In this document: positions 1 through 9,621 of the stretch, one piece after another
How positions within the stretch are numbered: position 1 is the stretch's first letter
How the letters are laid out: every line of letters starts with the position of its first letter
From: Saccharothrix sp.
GTDB lineage: Bacteria; Actinomycetota; Actinomycetes; Mycobacteriales; Pseudonocardiaceae
Length of the DNA: 64,000 nucleotides
Assembly: GCF_031180885.1 (NCBI RefSeq)
Contig: NZ_JAPSLK010000001.1
Coordinates: 599,158-663,157, forward strand
Reading direction: 5' to 3'
Made by a program: the position numbers and the translations under genes
Notes under the pieces: generated by a model
The model's database searches: none
Told to the model about the DNA's origin: nothing
What the model saw: the letters and a program-made list of their open reading frames with translations, nothing else

Positions 1-278
1 AGCTGGACCGGCTGATCGAGGTCGACCTGCTCACCCGCAACATCACGATCTACCACCACGTGTCCCAGGACGCGGCCACGCCCGACGGCCGCGGCTACCG
101 CCAGCAGGCGATCATCGAGATCCCCGAACTGGTCACCGCCCGCGAGCCGCTGGCGACCCAGCTCGACCGGTTCCTCGACCTGATCGACGGCCGCATCGAC
201 GCCGACGCCGAGCGCGCGTCGATCCTGCCCTCCCACCGCGCGGTGGCCGCCGTGCGCGCGCAGTCGACCGCCGGCTGA
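1..278 (+). CDS. C-terminal fragment, probable Gfo/Idh/MocA-type oxidoreductase
   Basis: The frame is open from base 3 (beginning LDRLIEVDLLTRN) to the TGA at 276-278, so this is the last ~91 residues of a gene that starts before the window. The pattern 'EPLATQLDRFLDLIDGR' followed by a helix with spaced Ala/Arg resembles the end of NAD(P)-dependent Gfo/Idh/MocA sugar oxidoreductases, where a Glu-Pro-Leu and 'FLD.I..G' precede the last helix. No nucleotide-binding motif is visible because the N-terminus is missing. The downstream gene starts 26 bp later and belongs to an envelope-polysaccharide block, which fits a sugar-modifying role. Family assignment is by resemblance of a short tail only. 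Confidence 0.5.
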   Translation, partial: LDRLIEVDLLTRNITIYHHVSQDAATPDGRGYRQQAIIEIPELVTAREPLATQLDRFLDLIDGRIDADAERASILPSHRAVAAVRAQSTAG

Positions 279-304
279 CGGTCCTTACCCGGGGGAAGAC
301 CCTC

Positions 305-2242
305 ATGAGCGCATTGGTTGTCCTGGCCTACTGGGTGCCGGGACTGGTGATCGGTCTCGCGCTGCGGCTGAGAGGCTGGACGCTGGCCGCGGCGGCGCCG
401 GTGCTGACGTTCGGGGGTGTCGCCCTCGGCACCTACGCGCTGGGGCGCACCGGCATCCCGTGGAACCTGCTCACGGTCGTGCTGTGGTTCCTGGTGCTGG
501 CGGCCGTGGTCGGCGTGCCGACCTGGCTGGTCGCCCGCCGGCGTGCGCGGACCGAGGCGGCCGAAGCCGGCGATGGGGCCGCGGCCGGGCCGGTGGTCGC
601 CAAGCGGCCCTTGCGGGACAACGTCGTCGTGCTGGTGGGCGTGGTGGCTGGCATGGCGGTCGGCGCGCTGACGTTCCTCAAGGGCATCAAGAGCCTGAAC
701 ACGGTCAACCAGGACTGGGACGCCCCGTTCCACGGCAACGCCATCCGGTGGATCGCCGAGCACGAGACGTCGCTGCCCTCGGCGCTGGGCCAGATCGCGA
801 ACCTGCCCGGCAAGGCGAACTACTTCTACCCCAACACCTACCACGCGCTGCTCGCCCCGCTGCTGGACAAGGTCGCGGCGATGCCGGAGCTGCTGAACCT
901 GGCGGCCCTGTCGATGGTGCTGGCGTGGCCGCTGGGCGTGGCGGCGATGGCGCTGGCGTGGCGGGTGCCGCCGCTGGCCGCCGCGGCCGCCGCCGCGGTG
1001 TCGACGTGGTTCAGCGCGTTCCCGTACGACTCGCTGTGGCGCGGCCCGCTGTGGCCGTACGTGGCGGGCGTGGCGCTGGTGCCGGCGACGCTGGCGTTGA
1101 CGCGCAAGATCTTCACCGAGCGCGGCCTGGGCGGGCCGATCGCGGTGGCGCTGGCCATGGCGGGCCTGGTCGGCCTGCACACCAGCCTCGCGTTCGTGAT
1201 GGCGGTGTACGCGCTGATGCTGCTGGTGGCGCTGGTGGTGCGGCTGGAGCCGGTGGACTGGAAGGTCGCCCGGATCCCGCTGCTGCTGACCGCCGTGCTC
1301 GCCGTGCTGGCGGCGCTTCCGTTGGCACTGCCCGCGTTCGCCAACGCGGCGGGCGTGACGAGCGCCGGGTGGCCGGAGTTCGCGACGCCGTCCGAGGCGT
1401 TCGGGCAGCTGCTGCTGTGGTCGCCGACCGTGCCGTTCCCGCAGTGGTTCCTGGGCTTCGCGGCCCTGGCGGGCATCGTGCTGATGGTGCTGCACAAGCG
1501 GGTGCCGTGGGTGGTGGCCGCGTGGGTCGTGCTGGGCGGGCTCTACGCGGCGTGCGCCTCGATCAACAGCAAGCTGGTCGACACGCTGACCGGCCCGTTC
1601 TACAACGACGCCTGGCGGTTCGCGGCCCTGCTGCCGCTGGCCGGCGCGCTCGCGGTGGGCGAGCTGGTGTGGACGGTGGCGACCCGGATCGGCGAGAAGT
1701 CCGAGTCCCGGCTGGGCGCGCGGGCCGCGTTCGCCGTGCCGGTCGCGCTGGCCCTGGTCGGCCTGCTGGGGCTGGCCGTGCTGACCAAGGGCGCCTACCT
1801 GGGCCGCAACACCGAGCGCCTGGGCTACTCGAACCACGACTACTCGACGGTCACCCCCGGTGAGCGCGAGGCCTACCGGTGGCTCAAGGAGCACTCCGAC
1901 GGCAAGCCGGTGCTCAACGACATCGGCGACGGCTCGGTGTGGATGTACGCGCTGGCCGGGGTCAAGCCGGTCGAGTGGACCTTCTACGGGGCCGGCGAGG
2001 AGAGCACCGCGGGCGTGCTCTCGTTCCACCTCAAGGAGATCGCGACCAATCCGAAGGTCGAGAAGGCCATCGAGGACCTCGACGTGCGGTACGTGCTCGT
2101 CGGGCGCGGGATGGTGCGGCCGGACATGCCGCGCTCGCCGGGCCTGAAGGACCTCGACGCGTTCCCGTACGTGCGGAAGGTGTACTCGAACCCGGACGCG
2201 ACGGTCTACGAGCTGGTCGAGCCGGGGGACCAGCGGCCCTGA
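305..2242 (+). CDS. DUF6541-type multi-spanning membrane protein
   Basis: A 645-residue integral membrane protein starting at ATG 305, behind a purine-rich GGGGGA. Hydrophobic segments fill residues 1-480. The last ~150 residues are soluble, with 'EREAYRWLKEHSDGKPVLNDI' and a 'VRYVLVGRG' strand. This is the layout of DUF6541 proteins: many membrane helices plus an extracytoplasmic C-terminal domain, reminiscent of GT-C glycosyltransferases. It has a diverged paralogue immediately downstream and sits next to GT2 enzymes and a flippase, so a role in building or assembling a lipid-linked envelope glycan is likely. A similarly sized membrane protein (Rv3779) lies near bpa in M. tuberculosis, but I cannot show homology. 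No catalytic residues are assigned. Confidence 0.7.
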   Translation: MSALVVLAYWVPGLVIGLALRLRGWTLAAAAPVLTFGGVALGTYALGRTGIPWNLLTVVLWFLVLAAVVGVPTWLVARRRARTEAAEAGDGAAAGPVVAKRPLRDNVVVLVGVVAGMAVGALTFLKGIKSLNTVNQDWDAPFHGNAIRWIAEHETSLPSALGQIANLPGKANYFYPNTYHALLAPLLDKVAAMPELLNLAALSMVLAWPLGVAAMALAWRVPPLAAAAAAAVSTWFSAFPYDSLWRGPLWPYVAGVALVPATLALTRKIFTERGLGGPIAVALAMAGLVGLHTSLAFVMAVYALMLLVALVVRLEPVDWKVARIPLLLTAVLAVLAALPLALPAFANAAGVTSAGWPEFATPSEAFGQLLLWSPTVPFPQWFLGFAALAGIVLMVLHKRVPWVVAAWVVLGGLYAACASINSKLVDTLTGPFYNDAWRFAALLPLAGALAVGELVWTVATRIGEKSESRLGARAAFAVPVALALVGLLGLAVLTKGAYLGRNTERLGYSNHDYSTVTPGEREAYRWLKEHSDGKPVLNDIGDGSVWMYALAGVKPVEWTFYGAGEESTAGVLSFHLKEIATNPKVEKAIEDLDVRYVLVGRGMVRPDMPRSPGLKDLDAFPYVRKVYSNPDATVYELVEPGDQRP

Positions 2243-2364
2243 ACCGACGGCACCGAGCCGGCCTGCGGGACGTTTAACGGGACGGTAACGTCGCGGCAAG
2301 CAACGCCCGACGATCCGACGACAACATCATCGCTGCCCTGCCCCCGAGATCCTTCGAGGACCCG

Positions 2365-2400
2365 ATGATGGCCGAGACGACCTCCCTGCGAGCCCGGTGA
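2365..2400 (+). other. possible 11-residue leader ORF coupled to the next gene
   Basis: ATG 2365 opens an 11-codon ORF (MMAETTSLRAR) whose TGA (2398-2400) overlaps the GTG start of the next gene as GTGA. It is preceded by a GAGG at about 7 bases. The arrangement would let ribosomes finishing the leader restart on the GTG, which has no obvious Shine-Dalgarno of its own. It may be chance. Only the overlap and the GAGG support it. Confidence 0.3.
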
Positions 2401-4472
2401 CCGCCCACGACGTCGGGGCGGTCCTCCTTGCGCTGCTAGTCGTGGGACTGCCCGGGGCTGGACTGCTGCTCGCCTGCGGCACCCGCCGCCCGCTGTGGTT
2501 CGCGGCCCTGGCCGTGCCGGGGTCGGCGGCGGTCGCCACGCTGGTGGCGATCGGGTGCGCGTTGACCGGACTCCGCTACGGCCCGCTGCCGTTGGCCGTG
2601 GTGACGGCCGTCCTGCTCGCCGTGGGTGCCTGGCGGGCGCGCGGGCTCGTGCGCTTCGGGCGGCCGGCGTGGACCGGGCGTTCGGTTCGCTTGGGGCTCG
2701 GGCGTTCGGCGGCGCGGGCCGGCGGGCCGCTGCTGGTGGTCGCGGCGGCCGGGGTGAGCGGGTTGACCTGGTGGTACGGGCTGCGTGGGCTGTCGACGGT
2801 GAGCCAGGAGCACGACATGGTCGTGCACCACGTCCTGACCGCTTACATCGAGCGCACCGGGCGGGGCGCGCCCTGGCAGGTGCTGCCCACGGACGTGCTC
2901 ACCGGCGCGGACGTCTCGTTCTACCCGGCCGGCCTGCACCTGCTGATGGCGCCGACCGCGACCCTCGTCGGCGGCACGGTGGTGGGCGTCAACGCCGTCA
3001 CAGTGGTCGTCCTCGGGTTCGCGTGGGCGGTGTCGGTGGCCGCGCTCGGGTACGTCGCCGGTCGCCGGGCCCGGCTGGGGCGGGTCATGGCCGGTCTCGC
3101 GGCGGGGTTCGCGGCCCTGGTCGCGGTGGGGCTGTACCGGCCGGTGTTCTCGCTCATCCACGAGGGCGGCATCGTGCCCAACGCGGCGGCGCTGGTCCTC
3201 GCGCCCGGCGTGCTCGCGGCACTGCTGGCCCTGCCCCGCAAGGGCTTCGGGCCGCTGGTCGCGGCGGGGGTGGCGTGCGCGGGGCTGGTGGCGGTGCACC
3301 CGAGCGCGATCGCGACGGTCGGGCTGAGCCTGGTGGCGTGGCTGGTCGGGGAGGCCTTGGCGCGGCGGCGTCGGTCTGCCGCGCCGCCTTTCAGGCGGCC
3401 GAGCCGCGCGACGGAGTCGCGCCATCAAACGCTGTGGCGCGAGCTGCCGCGGTTGCTGCTGGTCGGAGCGGTGGCGCTGGTGGTGGCGGCGCCGGTGCTG
3501 GCGCAGGCGTTGGGCGTGGCGGAGGGTCCGACGAACTTCCGGCCGGACATCCGGCCGGTCGGGCTGTGGCAGGCGGTGCGCAACGCCCTGCTCATGCCGT
3601 ACGCCGGGTTCGTGCCGGACCTCGTCGGCGAACCGCAGAAGGCGGCGGCGCTGGTGACGTTGGTCGGCGCGGCGGCGGTTCTCGTGTTCCGGCGTGGCTT
3701 CGGCGTGTTCGCGGCGTGGCTGGTGTGGGCGGTCGTGGAGGTGCTGTTCGCGACCAGTCCGGACAGCGGGCCGGACGCCCTGGTCACCGGCTTCTTCTAC
3801 CACGCCCACCTGCGCGTTTGGTCCCACCTCTCGCTGTTCGCGCCGGTCCTGGCCGGGCTCGGCGTGGCGCTGGTGGCCTCGGCGGTCGCGGTGCGGCTCG
3901 GGCGGCGCGGTCCGAGGCCGCTGTGGACGGCGGTCGGGCTCGCGGGTGTCGTCGCGGTGGGGTACCTGGTGTGGCCGGCCCTGGGCTACGCCAAGGTCGA
4001 CGCCGCGTACCTGGCCAACCGGTACGTCCGCCCGGACTTCGTGCGGGTGAGCGCCGACGACCGGGCCGCGATCGACTGGCTGGCCGGGCGCGTGCGGCCC
4101 GGCGAGCGCATCCTCAACTCCGCCAACGACGGTTCCACGTTCCTGTACGTCGAAGCCGGCCTGCCGGTCGTCAACGTCACCACGCTCGGCTCGTCCCGGG
4201 CCGACTACACCTACCGGCTGCTGCAGCGGTTCAACACCTACCCGACCGACGCCGGGGTGCGGCAGGAGCTGCGGGACCTGAACGTCCGCTGGGTGTACGT
4301 CGACGCGGTGGCCCCCGGCATCGGGGCGTCCGGCGCGCCGGAGGGGTGGGTGGGCGGACCGTCGTTCTCGACCGCCCCGGGCTTGGCGCACCTCGACGGG
4401 CTGCCCGGCCTGACCCTGGCGTTCCGGTCCGGGACGGTGTCGGTGTACGAGCTGGACCCGGCGACGCCCTGA
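2397..4472 (+). CDS. DUF6541-type multi-spanning membrane protein, second copy
   Basis: A 691-residue membrane protein, GTG start at 2397. It repeats the architecture of the 305-2242 gene: about 10-14 hydrophobic helices to roughly residue 530, then a soluble domain containing 'AAIDWLAGRVRPGERILNS', 'NDGSTFLYVEAG' and a 'VRWVYVDA' strand. The neighbour has 'NDIGDGSVWMYALAG' at the equivalent place, so the two are paralogues arranged in tandem. Residues 324-350 form a charged Arg/Ser-rich loop between membrane segments. Function is unknown. Position suggests work with the GT2 enzyme and flippase that follow, possibly as GT-C-like transferases using a lipid-linked donor. Confidence 0.68.
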   Translation: MTAHDVGAVLLALLVVGLPGAGLLLACGTRRPLWFAALAVPGSAAVATLVAIGCALTGLRYGPLPLAVVTAVLLAVGAWRARGLVRFGRPAWTGRSVRLGLGRSAARAGGPLLVVAAAGVSGLTWWYGLRGLSTVSQEHDMVVHHVLTAYIERTGRGAPWQVLPTDVLTGADVSFYPAGLHLLMAPTATLVGGTVVGVNAVTVVVLGFAWAVSVAALGYVAGRRARLGRVMAGLAAGFAALVAVGLYRPVFSLIHEGGIVPNAAALVLAPGVLAALLALPRKGFGPLVAAGVACAGLVAVHPSAIATVGLSLVAWLVGEALARRRRSAAPPFRRPSRATESRHQTLWRELPRLLLVGAVALVVAAPVLAQALGVAEGPTNFRPDIRPVGLWQAVRNALLMPYAGFVPDLVGEPQKAAALVTLVGAAAVLVFRRGFGVFAAWLVWAVVEVLFATSPDSGPDALVTGFFYHAHLRVWSHLSLFAPVLAGLGVALVASAVAVRLGRRGPRPLWTAVGLAGVVAVGYLVWPALGYAKVDAAYLANRYVRPDFVRVSADDRAAIDWLAGRVRPGERILNSANDGSTFLYVEAGLPVVNVTTLGSSRADYTYRLLQRFNTYPTDAGVRQELRDLNVRWVYVDAVAPGIGASGAPEGWVGGPSFSTAPGLAHLDGLPGLTLAFRSGTVSVYELDPATP

Positions 4473-4499
4473 GCGCCGCCCCGCTGGATACTGTGGGGC

Positions 4500-5504
4500 G
4501 TGCCGAGCCGGAGCGAAGTCCCCAGCCTCAGCGTTGTCATCCCCGTCTTCAACGAGCCCGACTGGATCGGCCGGTCCGTCGGCGCGCTGCGCACGGCGCT
4601 GGACAACGCCGGGTGGGACGCGGAGATCATCGTCGTCGACGACGGCAGCACCGACGACACCCCGGCCAAGCTGGAGCAGCTGCCGGTCACCGTGCTCAGC
4701 CAGGCCAACGGCGGCCGGTTCGCGGCGCGGCTCGCGGGCATCCACAAGGCCTCCGGCGAGCTGGTGCTGCTGCTGGACAGCCGGGTCGTGCTCGGCGCGG
4801 ACTCCCTGGTGTACCTGCGCGACCAGATCCTGGCGCACCCCGAGCGCACGGTGTGGAACGGGCACGTCGAGTCCGACGACCCGAGCAACCCCTACGGCGC
4901 GTTCATGGCGGGCCTGGTGTCCGTGGCGTGGCGGCGGTACGTGGGCAACCCGCGCCTGACCTCGTTTACCGCCGAGGACTTCGACCTCTACCCCAAGGGC
5001 ACCGGCCTGTTCCTCGCGCCGCGCCGGCTGCTGGAGCAGGCGGCGGTGTCGTTCTCCTCGCTGTACGACGACGTCCGGATGGCCAGCGACGACACCCGGA
5101 TGCTGCGGTTCGTCGCCGAGCAGGGCCCGATCCACATCTCGCCCGGCTTCCACGCGCTCTACCACAGCCGCGACGCGCTGCCGAAGTTCGTCAAGCACGC
5201 CTACTTCCGGGGCAGCACGTTCGTCGACGGCTACCTCGACTCGCCCGGCCCGGTCCGCAACGCGGCCTTCGCCGCGGCGGGCGTCGGCGTCGCGGGCCTG
5301 GTGCTGGCGGCCCGCCGCCCGAAGACCGCGGTGGCCGTGGCCGCCGCCGGTTCGGTCGCGGCCGGCGTGGTGGTGCGCAAGCTCGGCGGCAGCAAGGAGC
5401 AGGCGACGGCGGTGGCCAAGCTGCTGCCCCTGTTCGCCGCGTGCTTCGGCGCGGGCGCCGTGCGGGGCCTGCTGATGGCGCTGCGCAAGCGGCTCGGGCG
5501 GTGA
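4500..5504 (+). CDS. family 2 glycosyltransferase with C-terminal membrane anchor
   Basis: 334 residues, GTG start. The N-terminal GT-A domain shows 'VVIPVFNEPDWI', the nucleotide-sugar site 'VVDDGSTDDTP' and 'LVLLLDSRVVLG', where LDSR occupies the usual metal-binding DXD position. That is a variant and worth noting. Hydrophobic Ala/Val-rich stretches near residues 255-310 probably anchor the enzyme at the membrane. A TACTGT -10-like hexamer at 4489-4494 ends five bases before the GTG with no Shine-Dalgarno, suggesting a leaderless transcript. The stop overlaps the flippase start (GTGA). It probably adds a sugar to a lipid-linked envelope glycan. Donor and acceptor cannot be inferred. Confidence 0.82.
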   Translation: MPSRSEVPSLSVVIPVFNEPDWIGRSVGALRTALDNAGWDAEIIVVDDGSTDDTPAKLEQLPVTVLSQANGGRFAARLAGIHKASGELVLLLDSRVVLGADSLVYLRDQILAHPERTVWNGHVESDDPSNPYGAFMAGLVSVAWRRYVGNPRLTSFTAEDFDLYPKGTGLFLAPRRLLEQAAVSFSSLYDDVRMASDDTRMLRFVAEQGPIHISPGFHALYHSRDALPKFVKHAYFRGSTFVDGYLDSPGPVRNAAFAAAGVGVAGLVLAARRPKTAVAVAAAGSVAAGVVVRKLGGSKEQATAVAKLLPLFAACFGAGAVRGLLMALRKRLGR

Positions 5505-6763
5505 GTGCGGCGCCCGCGGCGGGCCGGTCCCTGGGCACCGTCGGCATCGCGACGCTGGTCGCCGCGGGCCTCGGGTACCCGCTGCTGATCGTCGCCGGCC
5601 GGGTGCTGTCCGAGGCCGACGCCGAGGTGTTCCTGGTGTTCTGGGGGCTGCTGTTCGGCGCGGGGTCGGCGTTGTCGCCGGTCGAGCAGGAGGTGTCCCG
5701 GCAGGCCGCCCTGGCGGACGTGGAGGGGCGCCGGACCGGGTTCGCGGCCGTGCAGGCGATGGCGGTGTGCGCGGTCGGCGTGGCGGTGCTGGGCCTGGTG
5801 GTGATGCTGCCGCCGGTCAGTTCCCGGCTGTTCGGGGACGCGGGGCTGGTCGCGGTCGTGACGGCGGCGGGCGCGCTGGGGTTCGCCGCCCAGTTCGGGG
5901 TGCGCGGGCTGCTCATGGGGCACCGGCGGATCACCCCCTACAGCCGGCTGGTCGTGGCCGAGGCGCTGGTCCGGGCGGTGCTGCTGGGCGGGTTCGTGGT
6001 GGCCGGGCTCAACGACCTGCTGCCGCTGACCGTCGCGGTGGCGGTCGGGTCGTTCGCGTGGCTGGTCTTCGCGCGCGGCGCGTGGACGTCGGTGGACCTG
6101 CGCGAGGGCCGCGAGCCGTGGGGCGTGGTGCTGCGGCGAATGTTCGTGCTGGTGCTGAGCGCCGGACTGACCGCGAGCGTGCTCACCGGGTACCCGGCGA
6201 TCGTCAAGCTGTTCAAGTCGCCCACCGAGGCGGACACGCTGTCCGCCCTGTTCTTCGCGCTCACCGTGGCGCGGCTGCCGCTGCTGCTGCTGTCGCCGGT
6301 GCAGGCGATGGCGGTGCCGACCGTGGTGCGGCTGTCGGTGGACGAGGATGGCCGGCGGCGGTTGCGCGGCCTGCTCGCCAAGGGCGCGGCGGTGGCCGTG
6401 GCGGTGGCGGCGGTCGGTGCGGCGCTGGGCGCGTTGGTCGGGCCGTGGGCGGTGCGGCTGCTGTTCGGGCCGGCGTACGTCGTCCAGCCGTGGGCCGTCG
6501 CCGGGCTGGTGTGGTCGTCGCTCGTGCTGGGCGCGGTGATGCTGCTCGCGGCCGTCCTGGTGGCCCGCAAGCAGGGCGGCGCGGTGCTCGCGCTGTGGGC
6601 CGTCGTGGCCGCGTTGAGCGTGCTCGTGCTGTGGCTGTCGCCGGGCGGGATCGTGGTGCGGGCGGTGCTCGGACTGGTCGTCGCGCCCACCGCCGGACTC
6701 GCGGTCGGGGCGTGGCTCGTCCTACGGGAACGCGCCGACGGGCCGGTTGGACCGGGTCGTTAG
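5501..6763 (+). CDS. MOP-superfamily polysaccharide flippase (Wzx-like)
   Basis: 420 residues from GTG 5501, which overlaps the preceding stop by GTGA. The same frame is open far upstream, but that part is antisense-type shadow of two other genes, so the overlap fixes the start. About 12-14 hydrophobic helices are spread over the whole length with short Arg-rich loops, as in Wzx/MurJ-type lipid-linked oligosaccharide flippases. There is no ATP-binding motif. It lies between two GT2 genes in one operon, consistent with moving the product of these transferases across the plasma membrane. Exact substrate unknown. Confidence 0.72.
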   Translation: MSAAPAAGRSLGTVGIATLVAAGLGYPLLIVAGRVLSEADAEVFLVFWGLLFGAGSALSPVEQEVSRQAALADVEGRRTGFAAVQAMAVCAVGVAVLGLVVMLPPVSSRLFGDAGLVAVVTAAGALGFAAQFGVRGLLMGHRRITPYSRLVVAEALVRAVLLGGFVVAGLNDLLPLTVAVAVGSFAWLVFARGAWTSVDLREGREPWGVVLRRMFVLVLSAGLTASVLTGYPAIVKLFKSPTEADTLSALFFALTVARLPLLLLSPVQAMAVPTVVRLSVDEDGRRRLRGLLAKGAAVAVAVAAVGAALGALVGPWAVRLLFGPAYVVQPWAVAGLVWSSLVLGAVMLLAAVLVARKQGGAVLALWAVVAALSVLVLWLSPGGIVVRAVLGLVVAPTAGLAVGAWLVLRERADGPVGPGR

Positions 6764-6772
6764 GCTTTGCCC

Positions 6773-7513
6773 GTGTCTGACTCGGTCGACCTGCGTCGAG
6801 TGCTGGTCGTTCTCCCGGCGCTGAACGAAGAGAACAACATCGACAAGATCGTCGCCGAGGTGATGGCCGAGCTGCCCGACGCGGGCGTGCTGGTGGTGGA
6901 CGACGGCTCCACCGACCGCACCGCCGCGCGGGCGCGGGAAGCCGGCGCGCACGTCGCCCGGCTGGCGGTGAACCTCGGCGTCGGCGGCGCCATGCGCACG
7001 GGCTTCCGCTACGCGGTGCGGCACGGCTACGACGTCGTCGTCCAGGTCGACGCCGACGGCCAGCACAACCCGGCCGAGGTCCCCGAACTGCTGCGCGCCC
7101 TGGGCGAGGCCGACCTGGTCATCGGCGCGCGCTTCGCCGGCAAGGGCGACTACAAGGCCCGCGGCCCGCGCCGCTGGGCGATGAAGGTCTTCTCCCTGGT
7201 GCTGTCCTGGATCTCCGGCCAGAAGCTCACCGACGTGACCTCCGGCTTCAAGGCCGCCGGTCCGCGCGCGGTGGCCCTGTTCGCCCGCCACTACCCGGCG
7301 GAGTACCTGGGCGACACCCTGGAGTCCCTGGTCATGGCCGTCCGGGCGGGTCTGCGGATCCGCCAGGTGCCGGTGGCGATGCGCATGCGCGCCGCAGGCA
7401 TGCCGAGCACGTCCCCCGTCAAGTCCGCGGTGTACCTGCTGCGCGCCACCCTGGCGCTGCTGCTCGCACTGATGCGCCGCAAGCCCGCCGCGGGCTCGCA
7501 CGAAGCGGCCTGA
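6773..7513 (+). CDS. family 2 glycosyltransferase, DPM1/polyprenyl-phosphate type
   Basis: About 246 residues from GTG 6773. A TTG at 6767 is also in frame but less likely. It has 'VVLPALNEENNI', 'VVDDGSTDRT', the DXD 'VQVDADGQHNP' and 'IGARFAGKGDYKARGPRRW', the pattern of DPM1-like enzymes that transfer a sugar from UDP/GDP to polyprenyl phosphate. The protein ends in a hydrophobic segment (about residues 222-236), giving membrane association. A TAGGCT hexamer at 6761-6766 is six bases before the GTG and there is no Shine-Dalgarno, so a leaderless transcript is plausible. The next gene (DUF2304) is the usual companion of this enzyme type in actinobacteria. Confidence 0.85.
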   Translation: MSDSVDLRRVLVVLPALNEENNIDKIVAEVMAELPDAGVLVVDDGSTDRTAARAREAGAHVARLAVNLGVGGAMRTGFRYAVRHGYDVVVQVDADGQHNPAEVPELLRALGEADLVIGARFAGKGDYKARGPRRWAMKVFSLVLSWISGQKLTDVTSGFKAAGPRAVALFARHYPAEYLGDTLESLVMAVRAGLRIRQVPVAMRMRAAGMPSTSPVKSAVYLLRATLALLLALMRRKPAAGSHEAA

Positions 7514-7526
7514 GGAGGTCGGTCCC

Positions 7527-7907
7527 ATGCCCGAGTGGCGGTTGCTCAGCATCGCGCTGGCGGTGTTCGTGCTGGTCGTGGTCATCGAGATGATGCGGCG
7601 CCGCAAGCTGCGCGAGAAGTACGCGGGCCTGTGGCTGGTCGTGGGCACCGGCGTGGTGGTGTTCGGCGCGGTCCCGGGCCTGCCGTCCTGGTTCGCGGAC
7701 CTCACCGGCATCCAGCTGGCGGCGAACTTCCTGTTCGCGGCGGCCTTCGTGGTGCTGCTGTTCGTGGTGTTGCAGCTGAGCAGCGAGGTCGGCCACCTGG
7801 AGGAGGAGGTGCGCACCACGGTGGAGGAGATCGCCCTGCTCCGGTGCGAGCTGGAGGACGTGAAGCGGGAGCTGGAGCAGAAGCTGGAAGACGCCCGCCG
7901 CTCCTGA
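7527..7907 (+). CDS. DUF2304 small membrane protein
   Basis: 126 residues: N-terminal hydrophobic helix (7-23), a short Arg/Lys loop, two further helices (about 35-52 and 64-84) and a charged C-terminal coiled coil (88-122, rich in Glu/Leu). This matches DUF2304 proteins, which commonly follow a GT2 polyprenyl-sugar synthase and are thought to assist it. GGAGG sits 9 bases before ATG 7527. It is the last gene of the 305-7907 block. Biochemical function is not known. Confidence 0.8.
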   Translation: MPEWRLLSIALAVFVLVVVIEMMRRRKLREKYAGLWLVVGTGVVVFGAVPGLPSWFADLTGIQLAANFLFAAAFVVLLFVVLQLSSEVGHLEEEVRTTVEEIALLRCELEDVKRELEQKLEDARRS

Positions 7908-9510
<1,603 letters not shown>

Positions 9511-9621
9511 GCGGACTCCGGTGGCGCGGTATCGTCGCAGCTGACCGCGCCACCGGGAATCCCCGGTGGTAGTCCACACCGCATCCCGAACCGTGTCGTT
9601 GGTTCGTCGGAGGAACAGCAC

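Noticed and set aside
95-5198. Long minus-strand open frames opposite the DUF6541 and GT2 genes
   Set aside because: Their translations are His/Arg/Gln-rich with no domains. The plus-strand readings have clear membrane or catalytic motifs.
2495-6763. Single 1422-codon open frame
   Set aside because: Only its last 420 codons (from 5501) are a real gene. The rest is an out-of-frame reading of two other genes, rich in Arg/Gly/Ala, as is usual at high G+C.
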